A stretch of 36,435 nt of DNA from a cf. Phormidesmis sp. LEGE 11477 (GCF_015207105.1 NZ_JADEXO010000059.1:1-36435), one strand, 5' to 3'; shown: positions 25,774-35,135, counted from the first letter of the stretch. Notes: generated from the letters alone by a model not told the origin. Program-made: numbers and translations.

Positions 25774-26643
25774 ATGAGATTTATGAGCGAGAAACTGTCT
25801 AGTTTTGCTAGTCAAAAAATTACTAAGGGGTTAGTCGCTGCCATGACGCTCGCTGGCGTTGCTGGAATCGCACATCAAGCGGCTTTGGCTCAAGTGGTGA
25901 TACAGCAGGAGGGCAGGCTAGCCCCCGTTGAAGATACCTATAGCTTTGAAGCGGAAGCGGGTCAGATCATGACGATTGAGCTGCAGAGCGAAGAATTTGA
26001 TCCGATCCTAGTACTGAAAGGACCTAGCGGTGAGGTACTGATATCTAACGACGACTACGGCGGTACTCTGAATTCTACAATCGTCATCGAACTGAGTGAG
26101 GCAGGCACCTATAGTGCGATCGCTAGCTCTTTTTCTGGCTTGGGTGGTAGCTATCAAATCGAAGTACGCCCAGCTAGTGAGTATGAGCAAGTCTTTAGCC
26201 GTGCCTACAACTACTCTATCTCGGAAGATTTTGCGGACGCAGTTGAAGCCTACAGCGCTGCGATCGCACTAGACGATACCGATCCGGGCGCTTATCTGGG
26301 CAGAGCCGAATCTCGGATTAATTTGGCATACATCAACTCGGAGATCGAAGTCACTAACCCATCAGATTTGCCTCAGTCAACTATCGAGGCAGTAGTCAGC
26401 GATTACCAAACAGCCGCTGATTTGCTAGAGCAGCAGGGTGAGACGGCCTCTGCTATGTCGCTTCGCCAAGAAGCGCAGTTCTTTTTGGGCGCTGACCAAA
26501 CGCCATCTACCGCTAACTCGCCGTTATCACGTCCTAATCCCGAGCAAGATGTTAGACCAGATGTCCCTACTGGGCCAATCCCGGTTGAACCAGATGGCGG
26601 CATCGGAGACGGCGCAACACCCATTCCAAATGAGTCTGAGTAG
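25774..26643 (+). CDS. Exported protein with PPC-like beta domain and TPR-like region
   Basis: Started at ATG 25774 the protein has 289 residues and a signal peptide of about 39 residues ending AALAQ. Residues about 42-125 form a beta-sandwich of the bacterial pre-peptidase C-terminal type: DTYSFEAEAGQIMTIEL, EFDPILVLKGPSGE, NDDYGGTLNSTI and GTYSAIASSF. Next comes a helical part resembling TPR units (FADAVEAYSAAIALDDTDPGAYLGRAESRINL), then a Pro/Asn/Gly-rich disordered tail. GGAA precedes the start. A TTG at 25732 would add 14 residues before the signal peptide and is unlikely. It probably acts in the periplasm or outside the cell. No enzyme motif is visible. Confidence 0.85.
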   Translation: MRFMSEKLSSFASQKITKGLVAAMTLAGVAGIAHQAALAQVVIQQEGRLAPVEDTYSFEAEAGQIMTIELQSEEFDPILVLKGPSGEVLISNDDYGGTLNSTIVIELSEAGTYSAIASSFSGLGGSYQIEVRPASEYEQVFSRAYNYSISEDFADAVEAYSAAIALDDTDPGAYLGRAESRINLAYINSEIEVTNPSDLPQSTIEAVVSDYQTAADLLEQQGETASAMSLRQEAQFFLGADQTPSTANSPLSRPNPEQDVRPDVPTGPIPVEPDGGIGDGATPIPNESE

Positions 26644-26707
26644 GTCAGTTTGATGACAGCGATAGAAAGTCTGCTCTAGAATTAGTCCCTTAAAGGAATG
26701 AAACTTC

Positions 26708-26899
26708 CTATTTTTCAGCCTTAACTAGGATACCGTTGTCATCGCTCAATTCGGCTAGAATTGAGCGATTTCCGCATCGAGAGCATACTGTCGTCGGGCT
26801 CTGTTCAAAAGTGGTATTCATACCGACAGCCGGAATAGACCAGTCAATATAGACCTGTTGGCACTGAGGGCATTGAACAGTAATCGTTTTTGGAGACAT
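26708..26899 (-). CDS. Small zinc-ribbon-like protein
   Basis: A 63-residue protein with two Cys pairs, CPQC at residues 10-13 and CSRC at 39-42, spaced like a zinc ribbon. The first knuckle is followed by QQVYIDWSIPA, and the C-terminal part is acidic. A zinc-binding structural role is likely. The ATG at 26899 is weak in ribosome site, and a TTG three bases upstream is also open. It converges on the exported-protein gene, with about 65 bases between stops. No specific family is recognised. Confidence 0.7.
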   Translation of the reverse strand: MSPKTITVQCPQCQQVYIDWSIPAVGMNTTFEQSPTTVCSRCGNRSILAELSDDNGILVKAEK

Positions 26900-27026
26900 C
26901 AAGAATCGTCAGTGTTCAGATTTTCAGTGTTTAGGTTGATAGTGTTAACGCTCTTATGAGCGATCTCTAGTCCTGTGATTTATCTCTAGTGAAGCTGTCG
27001 ATATCAAGAGCAGAGTCTGGTGGCAC

Positions 27027-27221
27027 TTAAGCGACTTCGTGGCCGGCTGATGTGATTGCCTGCTTCACAGAAGACTCAGACATCGTGGAATCTACTTCTA
27101 CTGTTTTGTTTTCGATGTCTACACTTACCTTAGCGTCAGCGTCATGCACCTTAATCTCTTTGGTGATCGTATCGCCACAGCCTTCGCACTTAATTGATGG
27201 GACGTTCAAGGTCATAGTCAT
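27027..27221 (-). CDS. Heavy-metal-associated domain protein (CopZ/Atx1-like metallochaperone)
   Basis: A 64-residue single ferredoxin-like HMA domain. The metal-binding motif is Lys-Cys12-Glu-Gly-Cys15 (KCEGCGD), which resembles but is not the canonical MxCxxC. The fold pattern continues with VSVDIENKTVEVD and VKQAITSAGHEVA. AGGAG lies 8 bases before ATG 27221. Such proteins carry Cu(I) to P-type ATPases such as those feeding plastocyanin, but no copper ATPase is in the window, so the partner is unseen. Replacement of the usual Met two before the first Cys by Ile is worth noting. Zinc or another metal is possible. Confidence 0.9.
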   Translation of the reverse strand: MTMTLNVPSIKCEGCGDTITKEIKVHDADAKVSVDIENKTVEVDSTMSESSVKQAITSAGHEVA

Positions 27222-27461
27222 AAGAAGAGTTCTCCTAATTTCTGAGTTAGTCTACGCTACGATCCTAACGGTTTGAGACGAAGATCTTGATGTATAAGTG
27301 CTATTTCGAATAGAGGTTACGGCTACAGATAGACTTTAGAAAATGCTGTCTGCAGTATATCTACCTCGAAAGGTCTATTTTGGAAAGATTGCGTAGATAG
27401 ATAGCGTCAGTAACACAGAGCACGAAAAAGGCGATTGAAAAGAAGATTGAAGGATTGATTG

Positions 27462-28763
27462 CTAGATTTTCCCAACGAATCTACCAGGACTTAGCAATCG
27501 CTGCGGATCGAATTTTTGCTTGATGTCGATCATGACCTGTAAGGCGTTGCCGGCGTAGCCCCAGATATCGATGGACTGCTTTAGGGCGGTAGGTGCTTGT
27601 AGCAGACTTAAGAAGCCGCCGTTTTGTTGGCAGTGCGATCGCGTCCACTCAATTTCTTGAACAATATCTGTTTCTGTTGTCATAGGCCACTGCACCCAAC
27701 CTAGACCGCTACCGCCGTGTAGTCTTGCGTGTGCGTCAGAAGACACTTTTAGCTTTTCAACTAAAGGGGCGATCGCACTCGGTTTCATTCCCACTTTGCA
27801 CAGCACGGTATCTGCTCGCACCCAAGTAGCGGCTTTCTGCCAGTACTCGGTATCTGCAACTTGATCTAGCTGCTGCACAGCCAGCTGGTATTTATTAGCT
27901 ATCTCCATTAACCGCTCGCTTTGTTCTGACACACCTGCGGCGATCCCTTGAAACCTAGCAACCAAAGCGACTGGGTTTTCTGGAATACTTTCGGAAGTTG
28001 GTGGGTTTTCGAGCGTTATGTCAAATGCGACGGGGGTTAGTCCTGAGAGCCTAATTTCAGCTGCCGTCTGTGCGATCGCCTCTACAGTTCCAATCAAGAC
28101 CAGCGATCTAGAGACTGCCTGCACGGGATACAGCCGAAACGTCAGCTCACTCAGCACGCCTAGCGTGCCGTATCCACCCGTCATCAGCTTCATCAGATCG
28201 TAGCCAGCTACATTTTTTACGACGCGCCCACCTGCGCGTGCTAGCTTGCCGTCATACCGAACAAACTGCACGCCGATCAGCATATCCCGCAGCCCACCGT
28301 AGCGCTGCCTTAAAGATCCTGTGTCTGCTGTCGCTACAATTCCACCCACCGTAGCCTGATCTGGAAACGCTGGGTCAACCGCTAAAAACTGTCCTTCCTT
28401 GGCCAGTACCTCTGCGAGATCTGACAGCTGCAGTCCAGCCTCTACAGTCACTGTAAAATCGCCTACCGCGTGCTCTACAATTCGATTCAGCCGCGCTGTG
28501 CTCAAGACAATATCGATATCTTTTGCAAAGCCCCCCCATCCCAGCTTGCTGGCCTGCCCTACAGGAAGAACCCGCCAGTTTTGCTCAGCAGCTAGCGTCA
28601 TTACCTGGGCAAGTTCTTGCGTAGTGCGAGGCAAGGCCAAACACTCAGGAGGTACGGTCGTCGCCTTTGCGATCTGAGTTTGCTTCTTAGGATCGACAGC
28701 TTGCCAAGGGACGCAGCCATCTTCACCCAGGAGATCTGTAATCGATGCAGCAGCTGTAGCCAT
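27462..28763 (-). CDS. glcE: FAD-linked glycolate oxidase subunit GlcE-like
   Basis: A 433-residue flavoprotein of the FAD-binding type 4 (PCMH) family. Visible are VLPVGQASKLGWGG (FAD pyrophosphate loop), VTVEAGLQLSDLAEVLAKEGQFLAVDP, ATVGGIVATADTGSLRQRYG, and GRVVKNVAGYDLMKLMTG. The C-terminal substrate domain ends FDPQRLLSPGRFVG. This matches GlcE, which with GlcD and GlcF oxidises glycolate to glyoxylate in photorespiration; GlcD and GlcF are not in the window. The start codon ATG 28763 overlaps the TGA of the upstream GST gene by one base (TGATG), so translation is probably coupled. A stand-alone FAD-dependent dehydrogenase is the alternative. Confidence 0.87.
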   Translation of the reverse strand: MATAAASITDLLGEDGCVPWQAVDPKKQTQIAKATTVPPECLALPRTTQELAQVMTLAAEQNWRVLPVGQASKLGWGGFAKDIDIVLSTARLNRIVEHAVGDFTVTVEAGLQLSDLAEVLAKEGQFLAVDPAFPDQATVGGIVATADTGSLRQRYGGLRDMLIGVQFVRYDGKLARAGGRVVKNVAGYDLMKLMTGGYGTLGVLSELTFRLYPVQAVSRSLVLIGTVEAIAQTAAEIRLSGLTPVAFDITLENPPTSESIPENPVALVARFQGIAAGVSEQSERLMEIANKYQLAVQQLDQVADTEYWQKAATWVRADTVLCKVGMKPSAIAPLVEKLKVSSDAHARLHGGSGLGWVQWPMTTETDIVQEIEWTRSHCQQNGGFLSLLQAPTALKQSIDIWGYAGNALQVMIDIKQKFDPQRLLSPGRFVGKI

Positions 28764-29566
28764 CAATCAATCCCAATAGCAACTGGGCCGGTGCCAGTGG
28801 CTGGTGCGGTAGCGGTGGGGCCACTGCGGGGCTTGCGAAAATCCGAGTAGAGAAGATCGCGCCATGCCCAAAATGGTGCGTACTCTGGCGCGTCTGCTAA
28901 CCCTGGCACGCCTTTTCCAGCAATGCCTGCTGGCAGGTCTACATACAAAGTCGACGGAAATTTTAGATACATCGACAGTCCAGCGACTGCAAAGTCAGCT
29001 AGTGTCGGTGTCTCCCCACACAAATAGGGCTGATCTTGCAAAATCAGACACAGCGCCTCTAGATCCTGTTTCAAAATATCCGTAGCTGATTTGACAGCGT
29101 CTCCGCCGAAGCCAGCGCCAGCGCCAATTAGACTCAGCAAATCGCCAGGAACTGAGCCAACTACTGTCTTGACAACTTCTGGTGTAGAGACCGGCAGCAG
29201 CGCTGTTCGAAAGTTGGGGTGCTGATTAAATGCGCCAATCATGGCTTTTCGACCGTTGAGGCCAATTGATTCATCCGCCCACGCTTCCATCATCAAGCAC
29301 AGTCCTTTCTGCTTGGCATCGGCTGGAATAACAGGACGATCGGGGTATTTTTCATCTAGGTAGCGGGCGATCGCAGTTGAATCGGGCACTACCTCATCCC
29401 CGTCTTTGAGTACGGGCACCTGGCGTTGGCCCGACAGCCGATAGAGATCTATTTGGCCAATTCCTGGGACAACTTCAACCGTCTGGTAAGGCAACTGCTT
29501 GTAATCCAAAACCAGTCGGACCTTTTCACAATAGTGGGACGCTTCAAACTGGTGCAGCTCTAACAT
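28763..29566 (-). CDS. Glutathione S-transferase family protein
   Basis: A 267-residue protein with a thioredoxin-like N-terminal domain (ASHYCEKVRLVLDYKQLPY; cis-proline in RQVPVL; DSTAIARYLDEKYP) and an all-helical C-terminal domain (QPYLCGETPTLADFAVAGLS). About 20 C-terminal residues after the fold are low complexity (TATAPATGTGP). The catalytic position could be Ser10 or Cys13. Glutathione conjugation, reduction or peroxide removal are possible reactions; none can be selected by reading. It is the first gene of a two-gene unit with glcE, joined by TGATG. This pairing suggests a role near glycolate oxidation, perhaps handling reactive aldehydes or peroxide. Confidence 0.9.
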   Translation of the reverse strand: MLELHQFEASHYCEKVRLVLDYKQLPYQTVEVVPGIGQIDLYRLSGQRQVPVLKDGDEVVPDSTAIARYLDEKYPDRPVIPADAKQKGLCLMMEAWADESIGLNGRKAMIGAFNQHPNFRTALLPVSTPEVVKTVVGSVPGDLLSLIGAGAGFGGDAVKSATDILKQDLEALCLILQDQPYLCGETPTLADFAVAGLSMYLKFPSTLYVDLPAGIAGKGVPGLADAPEYAPFWAWRDLLYSDFRKPRSGPTATAPATGTGPVAIGID

Positions 29567-29851
29567 TGAATGTAATCCTTAACACTTTGAACAAATCAGA
29601 ACAAATCGCTTTAGGCAATTTTTAGACCAAAAACCGAAGGTAGCTGAATTCCTCTATTTCTTTGTAGCACAGGGCGTGAACCCGATTTGTGCAGGAAGCA
29701 GGTTACTCAAGCTAGGTAGTAATTGCCATCGGCTCTCCCAAATATAGAAGGCTCATCGCTAGAAGACCTCTACCTATAGCGTTGGCGATCGCGGCTATAC
29801 GTATCAAGTTTGACATTTGTTTCTGGTTAGCTATGCTTTGTGAAGCTCTAT

Positions 29852-30472
29852 ATGCGGCCTCTTAAACCCATGTACTACACAAGCGCCAAACACCCAGCCT
29901 CTAAAGGCTCAGCTATCGTATTATCGGCCAGCGTCCTAGCCTTAGGATTGCTAGCTGTATTACCTAGGGCTGTTAGAGCAGAAGCACCCCTGCCGCTCTC
30001 AGAATCAGTCCCGACAGAATCAGCCATGCCTCTGCCCAGTGGAGAATTCACTATTGCTGAGATTGCTAGTAACAGTGCCACCTTTAGTACCCTAACCACA
30101 GCTCTAGCCGCCGCCGACCTGGTGGAGGTGTTGAACTCTGAGGGCCCCTTTACTGTCTTCGCCCCGACGGATGAAGCTTTTGCCGCCTTACCTGCGGCTG
30201 CTATAGAAACCCTGCTGCAGCCAGAAAACAAAGAGTCTTTGATCGAGCTTTTGACCTACCACTTGGTGCCCGGCGCTCTGCCTTTTGCTGACTTACGCTC
30301 GGGGGATGTCACCACCGTAGAAGGGAGCACCATAGCGATAGATGTTGCAGAAGCCGTTACTGTTAATAGTGCTCAGGTGATTTCCGCAGATGTCATCGCC
30401 AGTAACGGCATCATCCACATTATTGACAGAATCATCATTCCTCCTTCGGATTTAGAAGATGATGACTTATAA
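29852..30472 (+). CDS. Secreted fasciclin (FAS1) domain protein
   Basis: A 206-residue protein (start ATG 29852; GTG 29840 and ATG 29870 are alternatives) with an export signal whose hydrophobic core is SAIVLSASVLALGLLAVLP and a cut near AVRAEA. The mature part holds one FAS1 domain: FTIAEIASNSATFSTL, EVLNSEGPFTVFAPTDEAFAALP (H1), a YHLVPG segment, then SNGIIHIIDRIIIPP (H2). FAS1 domains mediate adhesion in extracellular matrix or polysaccharide. No further repeats are present, so this is a small single-domain form common in cyanobacteria. It stands alone. Its 3' flank carries degenerate tandem repeats. Confidence 0.92.
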   Translation: MRPLKPMYYTSAKHPASKGSAIVLSASVLALGLLAVLPRAVRAEAPLPLSESVPTESAMPLPSGEFTIAEIASNSATFSTLTTALAAADLVEVLNSEGPFTVFAPTDEAFAALPAAAIETLLQPENKESLIELLTYHLVPGALPFADLRSGDVTTVEGSTIAIDVAEAVTVNSAQVISADVIASNGIIHIIDRIIIPPSDLEDDDL

Positions 30473-30540
30473 AGAAGCTGATGATCTACAGAGAGGCTGA
30501 CGATCTAAGAAGAGAGGCTAATTGATCTAGAAAGAGACTA
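30473..30540 (+). repeat. Degenerate 20-22-bp tandem repeat after the fasciclin gene
   Basis: Three successive variants of agaggctgaNgatctaNaga begin at about 30473, 30491 and 30511, with a partial fourth copy. They start right at the stop codon and look like repeated duplications of the 3' flank. Confidence 0.65.
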
Positions 30541-30599
30541 AGAGCGCTTTTGTAGACACCGTTGAAGTCCTATCGGATGAACGCTCATCCCTAGCTCAC

Positions 30600-31373
30600 C
30601 TAGCTCAATGCCTCACAAGCCGTGTTTGCTGCTGGGGCTGTCTCAACAGTTACTTCTTCAAACCCAGCACTTTGCAGTAGCCGTGTGACTACCAGTTCGG
30701 CGCGGTCGTTAGCTTGACCTAAGATATCCTGCTCACAGGCCGCCTGCTCGATTTTTAGCTTAGCTTCTTTTTGGGCTAGCTCCTGTAGCTCGGGCGCGGT
30801 GTCGGGGCCTAGATTAAATAGTCCTCGGCTGTAGTCATAGACATTAGAGCGATCGACGTCTAACTCTGTTCCTAGGATTCTAGGCGCTGGCAGAACGAGT
30901 TTTATACTTCGGCCTGTTTCTGAGGCGGTCACATCCGCTGTCGTTAGGTCTTCCAAGTCTACGCCCGCTCTTACTTCTCCGTAGGCCACGTAGAGCAAGC
31001 TGGTTTCACCAATGGTGAACTCGCCTAGCTTCCGACTGCTTTGAGTCGGCACGACCGCTTCCATGGTAAATACAGCCGTCGTCAGCTCGCTAACCTCTCG
31101 CACCTGCTTAATCACTACCGTGCGAATGTCTACGGTCTGTTCGGGCGGCTGAGGTGTAAGGGCAACTTTGACGCCTTCCATGAACCGACTGCCAGAGCGT
31201 AGAAAGGCAAGTCCTGCCAAGCTAGCTAGCATGATTGCGCCGCCAGTGGTGGCAATGGCCAATAGCTGAAAGCCTTTGATGATAGGCGAACGATGAGGGG
31301 AACGACGGGTAGGGCGATCGCGCCTAATTCGAACACTTCTGCGGCGAGACGGATCGGGGATTCTAGACTTCAT
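30600..31373 (-). CDS. DUF4230 family membrane-anchored protein
   Basis: A 257-residue protein with a strongly basic N-terminus (RRRSVRIRRDRPTRRSPHRS), one transmembrane helix near residues 35-58, and an extracytoplasmic domain. That domain has VVIKQVREVSELTTAVFTM, LLYVAYGEVRAGVDL and LVLPAPRILGTELDVDRSNVYDYS, typical of DUF4230. The C-terminal helix (ELQELAQKEAKLKIEQAACE) leads to VVTRLLQSAGFEEVTV. Function is unknown across the family. The ATG at 31373 is natural. It is divergent from the rimK-linked protease at 31639 and ends convergent with the fasciclin gene. Two Cys near the C-terminus could form a disulfide. Confidence 0.9.
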   Translation of the reverse strand: MKSRIPDPSRRRSVRIRRDRPTRRSPHRSPIIKGFQLLAIATTGGAIMLASLAGLAFLRSGSRFMEGVKVALTPQPPEQTVDIRTVVIKQVREVSELTTAVFTMEAVVPTQSSRKLGEFTIGETSLLYVAYGEVRAGVDLEDLTTADVTASETGRSIKLVLPAPRILGTELDVDRSNVYDYSRGLFNLGPDTAPELQELAQKEAKLKIEQAACEQDILGQANDRAELVVTRLLQSAGFEEVTVETAPAANTACEALS

Positions 31374-31638
31374 AGTAGATAGCTAGATGGTACATAAATA
31401 CTACATGCCTTTAGATGACTTCTCAAGCCGACTTCTCAAGATGGCCGCTCAAAGGGGTAGGCGCTTCTAAGGTGGTAATAATGAATAGACCTATAAAAGT
31501 CACTGTGGCATTGCCGCCACCTTATCCTCTAAGACAGTCTATTTCAACGCCAATTATGCCTAGCTTACCGTGGCTTGGCTCTACGACTTAGCCTTGACTT
31601 AGCTCTACAGCTCAAGTTCATCTATTGCCTAGCTCATC

Positions 31639-32202
31639 ATGACAGACCCACAAAGCTCAAGTCTAACCGCTGTTAGTCTGCCTATTGTTGGCTGGCGAGA
31701 GCGAGTTGCTCTCCCCGATTTAGGTATCACGAGTGTCAAGGTCAAAATTGATACGGGTGCGCGCTCTTCTGCTCTCCACGCCTTTGATATAGAGTATTTC
31801 AAAAAAGACAACATCGACTACGTCCGTTTTAAAGTCCACCCTTCCCAGCGGGACAAAGATAAAATCATTCCAGCGGAAGCCAGACTGCTAGATATCCGCC
31901 CCGTTCGCAACTCCGGCGGACGAAGCGAATCCCGTCCTGTCATCGAAACCACTGTCACTCTCAACCAGCAGTCATGGCCGATCGAGCTTACTTTGACTAA
32001 TCGCGACGTTATGGGCTTTCGCATGCTCCTCGGCAGACAGGCCCTCCGCCAAAAGTTCCTAGTCGATTCCGGCAGATCCTACGTTCAAAGTAAAGCCCAC
32101 ACTCAAACTTTTAAAGGCCGAAAGAAAGGCCAAAAGAAACCCAAAAATGAAAATCGCAATTTTGTCAAGAGACTCTTCTCTCTATTCGACCCGCCGTCTT
32201 AG
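31639..32202 (+). CDS. rimB: RimK-associated retropepsin-like protease (COG4067)
   Basis: A 187-residue protein with the aspartic-protease-like core of the RimB/DUF785 family: [26 protein letters not shown] (with the active Asp in DTGA), [18 protein letters not shown], and [18 protein letters not shown]. It has been annotated both as an ATP-dependent zinc protease and as a retropepsin-like enzyme. In Pseudomonas its RimB relative cuts the glutamates added by RimK from ribosomal protein S6. The C-terminal 35 residues are basic and are encoded in the overlap with rimK. Its last 56 bases lie within the rimK frame, so translation of the two genes is probably linked. Confidence 0.88.
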   Translation: MTDPQSSSLTAVSLPIVGWRERVALPDLGITSVKVKIDTGARSSALHAFDIEYFKKDNIDYVRFKVHPSQRDKDKIIPAEARLLDIRPVRNSGGRSESRPVIETTVTLNQQSWPIELTLTNRDVMGFRMLLGRQALRQKFLVDSGRSYVQSKAHTQTFKGRKKGQKKPKNENRNFVKRLFSLFDPPS

Positions 32203-33037
32203 AGAGGCCGGAGAAGCCCGTGGCCATACCGTAGAGGTGATTGACTATCTGCGCTGCTACATGAACATCACTGCCCATAACCCTCAAGTGCTCTACCAAG
32301 GCAGACAGCTAAAAGATTTTGATGCTGTCATCCCTCGTATTGGCGCGTCTAATACCTTTTATGGGACTGCTGTTGTCCGTCAGTTTGAAATGATGGAGGT
32401 TTTTACTACTAACACCTCGCAAGCCATCCTTCGCGCTAGGGACAAGCTTCATTGTTTACAGATTCTTTCTAGAGAAGGTATCGGTCTGCCGATTACCGGA
32501 TTTGCTCACTCTACAAAGGATATTGAAGGGCTAGTAGGCATCGTGGGCGGTGCTCCCCTCGTGATTAAATTGCTTGAAGGCACTCAGGGCATCGGCGTTG
32601 TCTTGACCGAAACTTACCAGGCAGCGACCTCTGTGATCGAGGCGTTTAGAGGTCTGAATGCTAACATCCTCGTTCAAGAATTTATCGCTGAGGCGAAAGG
32701 GGCAGATCTGCGCTGCTTTGTAGTCAACAACAGAGTCATCGCCTCAATGAAACGGCAGGGCGCTCCTGGCGAGTTCCGATCTAATTTGCATCGAGGCGGC
32801 AACGCCAAGAGGATAAAGCTAACGCCAGAGGAAAGAAGTACGGCGGTCAGAGCCGCAAAAGCAATGGGACTAAGAGTAGCGGGCGTAGATCTGCTGCGAT
32901 CCAACCATGGCCCTGTCGTTATGGAAGTAAATTCTTCTCCTGGTCTAGAAGGGATAGAAAAGGCCACCGAGCTTGACGTTTCAGGAAAAATTATTGAGTT
33001 CTTAGAAAAGAAGCTAACCACAGCGACGGCGACTTAG
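32147..33037 (+). CDS. rimK: RimK family ATP-grasp ligase
   Basis: RimK adds glutamate residues to the C-terminus of ribosomal protein S6 using ATP. The 296-residue protein has an N-terminal preATP-grasp domain ([31 protein letters not shown]) and the ATP-grasp domain with [34 protein letters not shown] and, at the Mg-binding end, [18 protein letters not shown]. Length is normal. Its start lies 56 bases inside the preceding protease gene in another frame, a long overlap, so re-initiation or coupling is expected. Some RimK relatives act on other substrates, so S6 is probable but not proven here. Confidence 0.94.
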   Translation: MKIAILSRDSSLYSTRRLREAGEARGHTVEVIDYLRCYMNITAHNPQVLYQGRQLKDFDAVIPRIGASNTFYGTAVVRQFEMMEVFTTNTSQAILRARDKLHCLQILSREGIGLPITGFAHSTKDIEGLVGIVGGAPLVIKLLEGTQGIGVVLTETYQAATSVIEAFRGLNANILVQEFIAEAKGADLRCFVVNNRVIASMKRQGAPGEFRSNLHRGGNAKRIKLTPEERSTAVRAAKAMGLRVAGVDLLRSNHGPVVMEVNSSPGLEGIEKATELDVSGKIIEFLEKKLTTATAT

Positions 33038-33384
33038 GATCAGTCGTCTATCACTCACTAGCGCTACCACAAGAAAAGTAACGCTATCAAACGAGCGAGA
33101 CGTTAGGCGCTACGCTAGCTTGAAGGAGTCTGAATAGGTGCGTAATATTAATATCGACTTGTCTTATATTGATCACTAGCGCATTTCTACTTTTGGATTC
33201 TTACCAAAGGTTAATTAAGTTTTGTATACTAAGCTTTGGGCGCACTCAGTAGGTATTTATTCCTAAACTTCCTATCCGATAGTTTTGCCTAGGCCGAAAG
33301 CCGAGTTTCTTGCTGGACTTTTTCTAGACCCTGCTTTTTCGGAATGATTGCGTCTTTGTCGCTATCGAAATTGCGTGAATTCTA
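33038..33384. other. Spacer between rimK and ndhD
   Basis: About 350 bases without a gene. It carries the ndhD promoter candidate at 33201-33230 and a pyrimidine-rich leader. No terminator hairpin with a U-tract was found after rimK. Confidence 0.55.
33201..33230 (+). promoter_or_regulatory. Candidate promoter for ndhD
   Basis: TTACCA (33201-33206), 18 bases, then TATACT (33225-33230). The -10 is one base from consensus; the -35 is weak. The leader to the ndhD ATG would be about 145 bases. Confidence 0.4.
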
Positions 33385-34974
33385 ATGCTCGGTGAACAGT
33401 TTCCGTGGCTGACGTTCCTAGTTATCTTTCCTTTACTAGCAGCAACGCCCATCCCCCTGCTACCAGATAGAAACGGTGAGACCATTCGTTGGTACGCCCT
33501 GGGAGCCAGCCTGGCCGAATTTGGCTTGATTCTTTATGTATTCGCCACCCAGTATGAAATGGGTGTATCCGGTCTTCAGCTTGTAGACGACTATCCCTGG
33601 ATCACCCAGTTTGGGCTGAGCTGGTCGCTAGGCGTTGATGGGCTATCGTTTCCACTGGTACTCTTGAGTGGATTTGTCACTACCCTGGCTGTGATTGCCT
33701 CGTGGAATATCCAGCTCAAACCCCGCCTGTATTATTCGATGATACTGCTGATGTTCAGCGCTCAGCTCGGTGTCTTCTTAGCACAGGACATGATGCTGTT
33801 TTTCATCATGTGGGAACTGGAGCTGGTGCCTGTATATCTACTAATTGCTATCTGGGGGGGACAGCGCCGGCAGTACGCAGCTACCAAATTTATTATCTAC
33901 ACTGCGACCTGCTCTGTCTTCATTCTGGTAGTGGCGCTGGCGTTGGCCTTCTTTGGTGATAGCTTTAGCTTTAACCTTAGTGAGCTAGCTGCTAAGCAGT
34001 ATCCGCTGGCGTTTCAGCTGATTTGCTATCTGGGTCTGCTTATTGCTTTCGGTGCCAAGCTACCGATTTTTCCGCTGCATACCTGGCTGCCCGATGCCCA
34101 TAGCGAAGCGCCTGCGCCGATTTCAATGATATTAGCCGGTGTTTTGCTAAAGATGGCAGGCTATGGTCTGATTCGGATGAATATCGAGATACTACCCGAT
34201 GCCCATTTGTACTTTGCGCCTGTGCTGGCATTCTTAGGTGTTATCAATATTGTCTACGCTTCTTTGACCGCCTTTGCTCAGGATAATCTCAAGCGGCGGA
34301 TGGCTTACTCTTCTGTTGCACATATGGGATTTGTGCTGCTAGGTTTAGCGGCCTTTAACTCTTTGGGAATGAGCGGGGCAATGCTCCAGATGATTTCCCA
34401 TGGTCTGGTAGCTGCCGTGCTGTTCTTCTTGTCAGGTGTCGCCTATGAACGAACACACACGCTGTCTATGAACAAGATGGGCGGCATGGCTCAGGTGATG
34501 CCGATTACATTTGCGCTCTTTACTGCCGGGGCGATGGCCTCGCTGGCGCTTCCCGGAATGAGCGGCTTCATTGCCGAGATTACGGTGTTTTTGGGAATGG
34601 CCACCAGTGACGCTTACAATGTGTTTTTCAAAGCAGCGATTGTCATGCTGGCCGCTGTAGGCGTCGTTCTGTCTCCTATTTACTTACTGTCGATGCTGCG
34701 TAGTATTTTCTATGGCGAATCGGGCGAAGTTAAACTGCCAGTCGATAAATCTTGGGAGATCGTGCCTCGTGAGATGTTCGTTGCTATCAGTCTATTGATA
34801 CCGATCGTAGGGATTGGTCTGTATCCTAAAATTGCGATTCAGACCTACAGCCTCAAGACTACAGAAGTGTCTAGCCAAATTCATGGCACGCTGCCAGATG
34901 TGCCGAATGCCGCGCCGCTATCAAAGGTCATGAGCGTTCCGGGTGAGGAACCAGTGGCAGCACCGTCTCTATAG
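33385..34974 (+). CDS. ndhD: NAD(P)H-quinone oxidoreductase subunit 4 (NdhD)
   Basis: NdhD is a large antiporter-like proton-pumping subunit of thylakoid NDH-1, which drives respiration and cyclic electron flow around photosystem I. The 529-residue protein has about 14 transmembrane helices and family motifs [56 protein letters not shown] and [14 protein letters not shown]. The conserved Glu of MWELE and Lys residues of the proton path (ATKF, FGAKLP, LLKMAG) are present. The sequence looks like the NdhD1/D2 type rather than the CO2-uptake D3/D4 type, judged from memory. No ndhF is adjacent, so it is transcribed alone. ATG 33385 is the natural start. Confidence 0.95.
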   Translation: MLGEQFPWLTFLVIFPLLAATPIPLLPDRNGETIRWYALGASLAEFGLILYVFATQYEMGVSGLQLVDDYPWITQFGLSWSLGVDGLSFPLVLLSGFVTTLAVIASWNIQLKPRLYYSMILLMFSAQLGVFLAQDMMLFFIMWELELVPVYLLIAIWGGQRRQYAATKFIIYTATCSVFILVVALALAFFGDSFSFNLSELAAKQYPLAFQLICYLGLLIAFGAKLPIFPLHTWLPDAHSEAPAPISMILAGVLLKMAGYGLIRMNIEILPDAHLYFAPVLAFLGVINIVYASLTAFAQDNLKRRMAYSSVAHMGFVLLGLAAFNSLGMSGAMLQMISHGLVAAVLFFLSGVAYERTHTLSMNKMGGMAQVMPITFALFTAGAMASLALPGMSGFIAEITVFLGMATSDAYNVFFKAAIVMLAAVGVVLSPIYLLSMLRSIFYGESGEVKLPVDKSWEIVPREMFVAISLLIPIVGIGLYPKIAIQTYSLKTTEVSSQIHGTLPDVPNAAPLSKVMSVPGEEPVAAPSL

Positions 34975-35095
34975 TGCTTTCACCCACGGTGTTTGTCTAT
35001 GTGATGCCTGCTCTGTTGCATGAGCGCCTGTTCATATCTAGCTAGATTAATCGATCCTGAATTAGTTCAGCTTGAGAATCAACTAGCTAGAAGAT

Positions 35096-35125
35096 TAGCC
35101 CACTAGATAGCTATCTAGTGGGCTA
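35096..35125. terminator. Perfect 30-bp palindrome between convergent genes
   Basis: tagcccactagatag (35096-35110) and ctatctagtgggcta (35111-35125) are exact reverse complements without spacer. It lies 10 bases past the stop of the minus-strand membrane-protein gene and about 120 bases past ndhD. There is no U-tract; a terminator or mRNA-end hairpin serving the two converging genes is likely. Confidence 0.7.
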
Positions 35126-35135
35126 CCTCTACAGT

